From the NCBI GenBank assembly GCA_039714995.1, contig JBDLII010000113.1:1-7121 (forward strand): a DNA stretch of 7,121 nucleotides, given 5' to 3'. The DNA comes from Sva-25 sp039714995 (GTDB lineage Bacteria; Pseudomonadota; Gammaproteobacteria; Chromatiales; Chromatiaceae). Made by a program: the position numbers and the translations under genes. Shown piece after piece: positions 1 to 6,357 of the stretch. How positions within the stretch are numbered: the first letter of the stretch is position 1; the number at the start of each line of letters is the position of its first letter. Below the pieces are notes generated by a model. It worked only from the letters and a program-made list of their open reading frames with translations, did not search any database and was not told the DNA's origin.

Positions 1-38
1 TCCTACAGCATGAGGTAGGAGCGGTCTTCTGACCGCCA
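1..38. repeat. REP element, left edge of a paired REP (BIME-like)
   Basis: A GTAGGA head at 15-20 is followed by a perfect 6-bp stem with a 4-base loop, GCGGTC-TTCT-GACCGC (21-36). Bases 1-6 (TCCTAC) are the reverse complement of the head, so the window begins inside the tail of an inverted partner, with only 8 bases (7-14) between the two heads. The same unit recurs at 4916-4985 and 6226-6295. This copy ends GACCGCC where the others end in CCGCGA. It lies 12 bases 3' of the stop codon of the minus-strand gene, a usual place for REP elements, where they can stabilise or end the transcript. A GTAG head plus GC-rich hairpin is typical of REPs moved by RAYT (Y1-type) transposases; none is in view. 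Confidence 0.85.
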
Positions 39-49
39 TATAAAGCAGG

Positions 50-3000
50 TTATTGCTTCTTCTCGTCCTGCTTCTCCCTGGGCCTGCTGTTGAGCTTCGG
101 CAGCTTCAGTTCGACATGCCGCCAGCGCTCGCCGTGGGTGAAGGCGTTCCAGGCCCACTGGCTCCACTTCAGCACAGAGAGCGCCAGCCACAGTGCCCAG
201 GCGAGCATCAGCCAGCGATAGACGGTCAGCGGCAGCGAGATGACCGAGGCCTGCGGCAGCATACCGGCTGCGCGGTCCTGATACCAGTTCAGCTCGGAGG
301 CGGTGGAGCCGTTGCCGGCGATCTGCATGCGCGGCACGCCCAGCAGCCCCTGCTGTACCGCCCACAGCAGGCTGGAGGCACCGGCAATGACCAGCAGCGC
401 CAGCAGGAGCTGCATCAGGTTGAAGGGCTTCACGGCGCTGGTGTCGATGCGCCGGCGATAACCCAGCGCCAGCAGCGCGCCGACAACCAGCAGCGCCGAC
501 AGCGGCGACACCTGCGTCAGGCCGATGCCCAGCAGAAACCAGCTGCCGATGCCCAGCGGCGTCCACCCCTTCAGACGTCCGAGCACGACCGCGATGCCGA
601 TCAGCACCAGCAGCTCCCCCCAGAAGAGCACAGCGGGCCCAAGAGGCGGGCCGAAGGCAAACAGCGTCCAACGGTCGCCCGCCAGCCTGGCCTTGATCCT
701 GGCGTTGACGCTGGGCTGGCCGAGGTCGATCCCGGGCGTTTTCCAGCTGGCAGTGATCCCTGCAGGTTCGCGCCACTTCAACAAAAAGTGCTGTTCGCCG
801 GGATGAATCGGCAACGAGACCCGCCTCCCCTCCTGGCGGATTGGCTGGCTGCGTCCATCGACGCTGACCGACTGCAGCTGCGCCTGCGGCGGCAGATCGA
901 TGCCGTAGCGCCCGCCGCGGCTGGCGCGCACCGTCAGGCGCAGCTGCGTATCCGTGGCTCGTTTCCCGGGGCTGACGGTCATATTGCTGCCGGTCACCGT
1001 CAGAATAGGCCCAGGCACGCCCTCGGGCCTGCTGATTTTCAGGGTCAGGCCGTCACCCGGCCATGGCAGATACTCCGGCAGCCAGTTGCCTTGCTGCTGA
1101 TGATGCGCCGGCGCGATGCCATCCGTCTCGACATGCCAGATGGGGCTGACATCGACCCGCCAGCGCTCGATCCAGCCGCTGCCCGGCGATGCCGTCAGCT
1201 TGATCTCCTCGCCCTGTGCCAGGCGCGAGCGCCAGCTGGTCTCCCTGGCTCCCGGCGACAGAGTCACCAGCACACTTCCCTCCTTGACGGGAAAACCCTC
1301 TGACACCACCGACTCGCCGGACAGCAACGGGATCTGCAGCGACACCGAAGCACCCGTCGGTGACAGCCGGGTCACGCGGCTATCCACCGACCACTCCAGG
1401 CCCAGCCGCAATGTCCGCTCGATACGAATGAAGGGCGGCAGCACGCTGGGCGTCAACTGGCTGCCGGCGGCCTGCTGCTCCGTCCTGGCGACACGGGTCA
1501 GCAGCAGCTGGCGGTTGGGAACACCCTGCGGATTGACGCCCTCCACGCTCCACCCTGTGGCGTTGACCTCCAGCTGGTGCGGCAACAGCGGCAGCGCCAG
1601 GCTCACCTCTGTCTGCTCCGGCATCCGACCGATGATCTGCAGCTCGTGTTTGCCGGCGGGGAGCTGCATCCAGCGCTCTTCACCGGCTTGCAGCAGCTGC
1701 GACGGTTCGCCGTCGATCCAGGCGCTGGCGGGAACCAGCGCCCCCACCGGCACAGGAACGGCGCTGGCCCGGTCGGCATTGACATGCAGGACGATACTGA
1801 AATCAGCATCCATGATATCCAGGCGCATGCGCGCAATATCGGCGCATTGCGGCGCGCACTCCGGTGGCTCGACCAGTCGCTGCTCCAGCTCCTGCAGCAG
1901 TTCAGCCGGGGGGTAGTCCCCGGCCATGGCGTCCGGCGCCGTGAAGAAACCGGCAACCAGCAGCATCGCCATGCCCGCCACGCTGGCGACAGCGCTCTTT
2001 TTGGCGCCGCCTGAAAACTGCATGCGGCCTTTTGTCCAGTCCAGGAACAACCAGGCCAGCACCCCGGCCAGCAGGATACGCGCGATATTGAGTGCCGTGT
2101 TCAGGTTCGGCCCCGCCAGAAGCAGCCACATCCGTTGTGATTTATCGACCGGCCCATCCCATCTCAGCGAGACGCGGCGCCACTGCCAATCCGGCAGCCC
2201 CGGACCCGTCTGCACCTGGGCATCCTTGTCCGGCAGCCACTTTTTCCTGGCTTTCGGCTGCGGTGCATCAAGGCGCTTAATCGATGAGACCAGGCCGCCG
2301 GCGGCATCTTCCGCCATCTCAATCCTGCGCTTGGCTTCCATTTTCGGCGCCACCGGCGCATCGCTCACCTCCGGCCTGGTCACCGGATAGTAGGGCGCGG
2401 CCTGTTCCAGCTGCGGGTACAGTGCCGTCCTTGCCTGGTCGATGACAAACGGCAGTAGTATCAGCGCCAGCACCAGCAACCCGCCCAACCAGGCGCCGCG
2501 CAGCAGCAGCGCCACTCGCCCTTCGCTGATCACACGTCCGAGCGCCGCCACCACCAGCAGGTAGAACCAGACTCCCCGGGGCGCCATGGGCTCATGCCAG
2601 ATCAGGCCCAGTGTGACCAGGGTCAGCAATGCCCAGCGCCAGCCCCACAGCCTGCCGGCGCCGAAAGCCACGATGAACACCACGAAGAGGTCGTACAGCG
2701 ACCACTGCTTGAGCCATGACGCCTGTTCGACATCCACCCCCTGTGTCGCCAGCAGCCGCCATCCCGGCGGCAGGTTCAGCTCCGCCGAGACCTGCTGCAG
2801 ATCGCGCCCCCAGCCGGTAACAGGGATCCCGGTTGTGGTGTCCAGGCGGCTCTCCGCCTGCAGGTCGATAGCGCCGCGGCGCACCTCCACGCCGGGCCGC
2901 CCCTGGTCCATGCGGGTGATAAACTGCGGCTCGCCATTCAGGGTGACCCGCCCCAGCTCCACCTCCGGATCGACGGAGAGACGCCAGCCCGATGTCATCT

Positions 3001-4126
3001 TGCCCTGCAGGCGGTCCCGCATGGTGTAACCCTGGCCGGAAAAATCGAGCCACAGCATGCGATTGAGACGCAGATTATCCGGATCCGGGACCGGGTCGCC
3101 ACGGCGGATGACCTTGATCTGCAGCGCCTCGCCGACTTTGGGGAGGTAGGCCGGCAGCTGCTTCCACTGCTCCGGAAGACGGGTCTGGCGCGGATCCACC
3201 TGAACGCCATTGGTGATCTCCACCAGGCGGATCTCCGGCTGTGCTTCGAACGCCCACACCTCATCCTGAGGCCAGGGCGCACCCTGTGCGGGCAGTGTAA
3301 GCTGCTCAAGGTAATCCGGGTGATAGGCATCCACCTCCAGCCGCCACTGCCCAGGTTTGACCTGCACCCGCAGCTTGCCGTCCGATCCCAGTCTTGCCGG
3401 CAGTTTGCTGCGCAGCTGCAGCGGCACGAAGCCGTCAAGAAGCGGGGTTCCAAGCACCACTTCACGCTGCTGCCCGGATACATGGATTTGCAGCTGCGTG
3501 GTGATCTCGAAGGGATGGCCATCCCGCAGCTTGCGGGTCACCACCAGCGACAGTTTGTCCGCCGGGCGCTTGGCGTCCGCTCGCTGCGCCGCAGCCCCCA
3601 GCCAGATGCGCCCATCCTTGATCACCGGGTAGCTGACCGCCTTGCCGTCGAGTTCAAGCTGGACGATGCCTGCCGACTCCGGCAGCAGCAGTGATTCCGG
3701 CAGCGCATCCCAGATGTAGCCGCCCTCGATGAAATAGCTGCCGGGTTCCAGCTTGACCGCCGGCGCCCCCTGATGCGTGATAACGGGGACGGGAACACCA
3801 TCGACGAGGAGGTTTTCAGGCCACCTGCCAGCGCCGCCGGGCAGCGCCACGACGCCCTTTTTATAGAGTGTCAGCGTCTGCTCAAAGCGTCCGCCGCTGC
3901 CGCTAAACTGCAGCTGCAGCGGGCCGGGCCAGATGCACAAGGGCTCCATGCTGTCGACGGCGGCAGGACAGGCAAGTTCCCTGTGCTCCCATAGCACCCA
4001 GTCAACCCAGGGTTCCAGTACGACGGGGACATGCTGACGATAGTCAAGGGACGCCAGGGAGGTTTGGACGTGAAATGCAGCAAGCAGAAGCAGGGCGCTG
4101 ATAAAATGACGCATGATGTTGTCCAT
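50..4126 (-). CDS. Large inner-membrane protein made of two homologous halves, function unknown
   Basis: 1,358 residues, family not recognised. An N-terminal signal peptide (hydrophobic 9-20, likely cleavage after SLA at 25) precedes a beta-rich periplasmic region (26-475), helices near 476-492, 497-511, 517-533 and 541-563, a periplasmic loop with a Lys/Arg/Pro-rich stretch (564-676), and a helix at 677-696. A second signal-peptide-like segment (KK at 709-710, hydrophobic 712-730, AMA at 733-735) leads into another periplasmic region (736-1162) and helices near 1164-1184, 1190-1204, 1206-1222, 1237-1257 and 1298-1319, ending in a basic cytoplasmic tail. The halves align colinearly at an offset of about 690-700 residues (DGxP 109/805, LPxYLP 324/1016, GRLxGW 491/1183). 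I see only four cysteines: 53, 64, 757 and 761. The start at 4126 has AGAAG 11 bases upstream; ATG at 4114 is an alternative that still leaves a good signal peptide. The architecture suggests an envelope assembly or polymer-handling role, but no catalytic motif is visible. The gene is divergent from its neighbour and ends just before a REP. Confidence 0.93.
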   Translation of the reverse strand: MDNIMRHFISALLLLAAFHVQTSLASLDYRQHVPVVLEPWVDWVLWEHRELACPAAVDSMEPLCIWPGPLQLQFSGSGGRFEQTLTLYKKGVVALPGGAGRWPENLLVDGVPVPVITHQGAPAVKLEPGSYFIEGGYIWDALPESLLLPESAGIVQLELDGKAVSYPVIKDGRIWLGAAAQRADAKRPADKLSLVVTRKLRDGHPFEITTQLQIHVSGQQREVVLGTPLLDGFVPLQLRSKLPARLGSDGKLRVQVKPGQWRLEVDAYHPDYLEQLTLPAQGAPWPQDEVWAFEAQPEIRLVEITNGVQVDPRQTRLPEQWKQLPAYLPKVGEALQIKVIRRGDPVPDPDNLRLNRMLWLDFSGQGYTMRDRLQGKMTSGWRLSVDPEVELGRVTLNGEPQFITRMDQGRPGVEVRRGAIDLQAESRLDTTTGIPVTGWGRDLQQVSAELNLPPGWRLLATQGVDVEQASWLKQWSLYDLFVVFIVAFGAGRLWGWRWALLTLVTLGLIWHEPMAPRGVWFYLLVVAALGRVISEGRVALLLRGAWLGGLLVLALILLPFVIDQARTALYPQLEQAAPYYPVTRPEVSDAPVAPKMEAKRRIEMAEDAAGGLVSSIKRLDAPQPKARKKWLPDKDAQVQTGPGLPDWQWRRVSLRWDGPVDKSQRMWLLLAGPNLNTALNIARILLAGVLAWLFLDWTKGRMQFSGGAKKSAVASVAGMAMLLVAGFFTAPDAMAGDYPPAELLQELEQRLVEPPECAPQCADIARMRLDIMDADFSIVLHVNADRASAVPVPVGALVPASAWIDGEPSQLLQAGEERWMQLPAGKHELQIIGRMPEQTEVSLALPLLPHQLEVNATGWSVEGVNPQGVPNRQLLLTRVARTEQQAAGSQLTPSVLPPFIRIERTLRLGLEWSVDSRVTRLSPTGASVSLQIPLLSGESVVSEGFPVKEGSVLVTLSPGARETSWRSRLAQGEEIKLTASPGSGWIERWRVDVSPIWHVETDGIAPAHHQQQGNWLPEYLPWPGDGLTLKISRPEGVPGPILTVTGSNMTVSPGKRATDTQLRLTVRASRGGRYGIDLPPQAQLQSVSVDGRSQPIRQEGRRVSLPIHPGEQHFLLKWREPAGITASWKTPGIDLGQPSVNARIKARLAGDRWTLFAFGPPLGPAVLFWGELLVLIGIAVVLGRLKGWTPLGIGSWFLLGIGLTQVSPLSALLVVGALLALGYRRRIDTSAVKPFNLMQLLLALLVIAGASSLLWAVQQGLLGVPRMQIAGNGSTASELNWYQDRAAGMLPQASVISLPLTVYRWLMLAWALWLALSVLKWSQWAWNAFTHGERWRHVELKLPKLNSRPREKQDEKKQ

Positions 4127-4191
4127 GTTGAATTGATCTTCTGTAGTTTAGCCTCTTTTATCAGTAACATCCCCAAGCGAGCCTGACAGGC

Positions 4192-4246
4192 TGTTGAAAA
4201 AACCTCCTTCTCCCGGAGGGAGAAGGGACAAATGCGTTTTTCGACA
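4192..4246. repeat. Nested inverted repeat, small mobile-element-like relic
   Basis: Outer arms TGTTGAAAAA (4192-4201) and TTTTTCGACA (4237-4246) are reverse complements with one mismatch. Between them is a perfect 9-bp hairpin, CCTTCTCCC (4206-4214) and GGGAGAAGG (4218-4226), with a 3-base GGA loop. A 13-base odd palindrome, AGCCTGACAGGCT (4180-4192), abuts the left arm. The combination resembles a miniature non-autonomous element or an insertion-sequence end with a dispersed hairpin inserted, but no transposase or clear target duplication is seen. The central hairpin has no T run directly after it on the plus strand, so it is not a canonical terminator for that strand. It fills much of the divergent spacer and its right arm overlaps the proposed promoter for the downstream gene. 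Confidence 0.5.
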
Positions 4247-4268
4247 AACTGCAAAGCTGTACTATACG
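4241..4268 (+). promoter_or_regulatory. Possible sigma70-type promoter for the small membrane gene
   Basis: TCGACA (4241-4246, five of six matches to TTGACA) lies 16 bases before TATACG (4263-4268, four of six matches to TATAAT). Transcription would start near 4275, giving a leader of about 58 bases before the ATG at 4333. The -35 box falls in the right arm of the inverted repeat, so the element may have supplied it. No equally convincing promoter was found for the divergent minus-strand gene. Confidence 0.3.
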
Positions 4269-4332
4269 CTGTGCTTGGGACATTCCGCGGTTCTTTCATT
4301 TTTCGACGATTTCTGCCAGCATATCGAATTCG

Positions 4333-4905
4333 ATGATCATAACCCTAGCCGACTTGCTTAAATACTTCTCAGCCATCCTGCTGATCCAGATTGTCACCGT
4401 GGCGCTGGTGCTGCTGGCGGCGCCGGCTGACCTGCAAGGAGCGGGCTGGCTGCGCCTGGCGATACCGCTGCTGGTGATCAGCGTCGTTGCCGCATTATGG
4501 TTCAACTCCATGGCTGCGCATCTGCGCAAGGATCATCTCGCCAGGGCTGACAAGCGCTTTGCCAAAGAGCGGGAAAAAATTCGCGTCAATGCCGAACGCG
4601 CCAAAACCCGCGTCGTCAAGCAGGCGCAGAAGGATATCGCCAGGGAGGCAAAGACCACCCACGCCAAGGCGAATTTCAAGGTTGGCGCAGCGTTCGCCGG
4701 CGCCATCGGCGCAGGCGCCCTGATGCTGCTGACGGAGTTTATGGCCCTGGGTCTGATGACACTGACAACAGCAGGCGGAGCGCTCGGCGGCTATCTCTAC
4801 CGTGCCCGCAGAGAGACCAGGGCAAACAACGCCCTGACTGCGCCGGAAGAGATCAGAATGATCAACGGAGAGACGCTGAAAATCGACAAGCCCGGGAACT
4901 CCTGA
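4333..4905 (+). CDS. Small four-helix membrane protein with basic coiled coil, function unknown
   Basis: 190 residues, not recognised. Two N-terminal membrane helices (about 10-30 and 40-57) are joined by a short loop (31-39). A strongly basic, Ala-rich, probably coiled-coil segment follows (60-115, dense in Lys, Arg, Ala and Glu), then two small-residue-rich helices (about 117-135 and 136-156, many Gly and Ala) and a polar tail (157-190). The positive charge puts the coiled coil and both termini in the cytoplasm, so this would be an inner-membrane protein with a central cytoplasmic arm that could dimerise or touch nucleic acid or phospholipid; that role is inference. ATG 4333 is chosen because no in-frame start lies close upstream, yet no Shine-Dalgarno sequence precedes it, which suggests weak or unusual initiation. 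The ATG overlaps a 12-base palindrome. The stop is 10 bases before a paired REP, and the protease gene begins 107 bases later on the same strand. Confidence 0.82.
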   Translation: MIITLADLLKYFSAILLIQIVTVALVLLAAPADLQGAGWLRLAIPLLVISVVAALWFNSMAAHLRKDHLARADKRFAKEREKIRVNAERAKTRVVKQAQKDIAREAKTTHAKANFKVGAAFAGAIGAGALMLLTEFMALGLMTLTTAGGALGGYLYRARRETRANNALTAPEEIRMINGETLKIDKPGNS

Positions 4906-4915
4906 CTCCAGGATT

Positions 4916-4985
4916 TCGCGGTCAGAAGACCGCTCCTACCTGCATTTTCACAGAACGACATGCAGGAGCTATCTTCTGACCGCGA
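4916..4985. repeat. Paired REP element (BIME-like) between membrane gene and protease
   Basis: An inverted REP at 4916-4939 (TCGCGG...GCTCCTAC) and a direct copy at 4962-4985 are separated by 22 bases. The left copy matches the consensus exactly. The right copy has three changes in 24 positions (GCAG for GTAG in the head, and TA for GG in the stem), so its own small hairpin is weakened while the long stem between the copies is mostly kept. It starts 10 bases after the stop of the upstream gene and ends 27 bases before the protease start, so it could attenuate or protect transcripts that read through. AAGGG at 4991-4995, just outside the repeat, is the only Shine-Dalgarno-like sequence before the protease start. 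Confidence 0.85.
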
Positions 4986-5012
4986 TAGAAAAGGGTTACC
5001 ATTTCACCTATT

Positions 5013-6146
5013 ATGAACAGCAAGCACCTCCTCAACATCCTGATCCTGGTTTTTCTGGCGCTGCTGCTGCTCGTCATCGGCAAGCCCTACCTGGACAGCT
5101 GGCTGATTTCCATCAGCTCCGAACCGCGCCAGATCACGGCGCGCGGCGACCTTGCCTCTGATGAAAAAACCACCATCGACGTGTTCGATCAGAGCAGCCC
5201 CTCGGTCGTCTTCATCACCACGGTGGAGCGCAGGCTGAACATCTGGACCCGCAAGGTGACCGAGACCACCAGGGGATCCGGCTCCGGCTTTATCTGGGAC
5301 AACCAGGGACACGTGGTGACCAACTACCATGTGGTGGAGCGCTCCGCATCGGCCAAGGTGCGGCTCTCCGACCAGCGGGTCTACGCGGCGCAGGTTGTCG
5401 GCGCCAGCCCGAGCCATGACCTTGCCGTGCTGAAGATCAATGTTCCCATCGATGCCCCGCCGCCGGTGCCTGTCGGCAGCAGCCACGACCTGAAGGTCGG
5501 GCAGAAGGTGTTTGCCATCGGCAACCCTTTCGGCCTCGACCACACGCTGACGACCGGCATCATCTCCGCCCTTGGCAGATCAATCGACAACGACAAAGGC
5601 GGCGTTATCGAAAACCTCATCCAGACCGACGCCGCCATCAATCCGGGCAACTCCGGCGGCCCGCTGATCGACAGCGCAGGGCGGCTGATCGGCATCAACA
5701 CCGCCATCTACAGCCCGTCCGGCGCCTATGCCGGCATCGGCTTCGCCATACCCGTGGACACCGTCAATCGCGTGGTGCCCAAACTGATCGCCTTCGGGCG
5801 CTATATCCGCCCCGTACTGGGCGTGGAGATGGACAACGCCGTCAGCAGGCAGGTGGTCGAAAAACTCGACATCAGCGGGGTGCTGATCCTCCAGGTGGTG
5901 CCGGACACCGCGGCCGACCGGGCCGGTCTGCGCGGCACCAGGGTCACCCGCAGCGACGAGATTATCCTGGGCGACATTATCCAGACGATCGACGGTCGTG
6001 AAGTCAACGATGTCGAAGAGATTACCGATATCCTGGACGGCTATTCCATCGGCGACCAGGTCACCCTCGAAATTTATCGCGACGGAGAAACCCAACAGGT
6101 CGAGGTGATGCTTGGATCGCCCTCTTCCAATGGAAGAGGAAGTTAG
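5013..6146 (+). CDS. Membrane-anchored Deg/HtrA-type serine protease with one PDZ domain
   Basis: 377 residues, S1C (HtrA/Deg) family. An N-terminal helix (about 6-22), preceded by one lysine and lacking a clear cleavage site, would anchor it in the inner membrane with the protease in the periplasm. A trypsin-like domain (about 58-262) carries the intact triad His106 (TNYHVV), Asp136 (HDLAVLK) and Ser214 (GNSGGPL), plus GSGSGF at 88-93 and the loop GNPFGLDHTLTTG at 170-182. One PDZ domain (about 265-368) includes the strand LGDIIQTIDG (319-328). Length and single PDZ fit DegS/AlgW-like proteins, which sense misfolded outer-membrane proteins and cut anti-sigma factors, but the loop and PDZ wording as I recall it is nearer the Deg1/HhoA branch, so I give no gene name. 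A role in periplasmic quality control is likely. The only Shine-Dalgarno-like sequence, AAGGG, is 17 bases upstream, longer than usual. The gene sits between two paired REPs. Confidence 0.93.
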   Translation: MNSKHLLNILILVFLALLLLVIGKPYLDSWLISISSEPRQITARGDLASDEKTTIDVFDQSSPSVVFITTVERRLNIWTRKVTETTRGSGSGFIWDNQGHVVTNYHVVERSASAKVRLSDQRVYAAQVVGASPSHDLAVLKINVPIDAPPPVPVGSSHDLKVGQKVFAIGNPFGLDHTLTTGIISALGRSIDNDKGGVIENLIQTDAAINPGNSGGPLIDSAGRLIGINTAIYSPSGAYAGIGFAIPVDTVNRVVPKLIAFGRYIRPVLGVEMDNAVSRQVVEKLDISGVLILQVVPDTAADRAGLRGTRVTRSDEIILGDIIQTIDGREVNDVEEITDILDGYSIGDQVTLEIYRDGETQQVEVMLGSPSSNGRGS

Positions 6147-6225
6147 GAAGGTTTAAATGGACGTAATGTACGTTGTATCCACCCAACATGCTCCATGCAT
6201 ATGAAAACGATGCAATCACATCTCA

Positions 6226-6295
6226 ATCGCGGCCAGAAGACCGCTCCTACATCCTGTGTAATATGCAGCTGTAGGAGCGGTCTTCTGGCCGCGAT
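6226..6295. repeat. Paired REP element (BIME-like) with perfect 25-bp arms
   Basis: The arms 6226-6250 and 6271-6295 are perfect reverse complements (25 bp) around a 20-base loop (6251-6270). Each arm is one REP unit with the GTAGGAGCGG head facing the loop, as in the other two copies. This copy reads TTCTGGCC where the others read TTCTGACC, so each single-unit hairpin contains a G-T mismatch (G-U in RNA) while the long stem is unbroken; the same change is present in both arms. It lies 79 bases after the protease stop and 62 bases before the next start, and could end or protect the protease transcript or reduce expression of the binding-protein gene. Confidence 0.9.
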
Positions 6296-6357
6296 GATGC
6301 ACAGGATTTTACGAAAGATACTCTTCAAGCCCGCAACCTATTGACGGATTTCCACCC

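Noticed and set aside
53..1303. Long open frame on the plus strand (416 codons) opposite the large membrane gene
   Set aside because: It is the complement of a well-supported coding frame in GC-rich DNA. The translation is rich in Arg, Gln, Ala and Pro with no recognisable domain, signal peptide or ribosome-binding sequence.
1116..1916. Plus-strand open frame of 266 codons opposite the large membrane gene
   Set aside because: Ser/Arg/Thr-rich low-information translation, antisense to the duplicated ectodomain, whose homology between halves shows that the minus strand is the coding one.
4206..4226. Central 9-bp hairpin as a rho-independent terminator
   Set aside because: No T run directly follows the stem on the plus strand. 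Any minus-strand role would end transcription towards a gene that starts 66 bases later, which makes little sense.
3871..4299. Minus-strand frame running through the start of the large gene into the divergent spacer
   Set aside because: It overlaps the signal-peptide region in another frame and crosses the inverted repeat. The translation shows no domain, and the main frame has a convincing signal peptide.
5004..5543. Minus-strand open frame of 179 codons opposite the protease
   Set aside because: It is antisense to the catalytic domain; the His/Asp/Gly-rich translation is a mirror of the protease codons.
1..6295. The repeated hairpins as a CRISPR array
   Set aside because: Repeats are paired inverted units spread over more than 6 kb at gene ends, not evenly spaced direct repeats with unique spacers.
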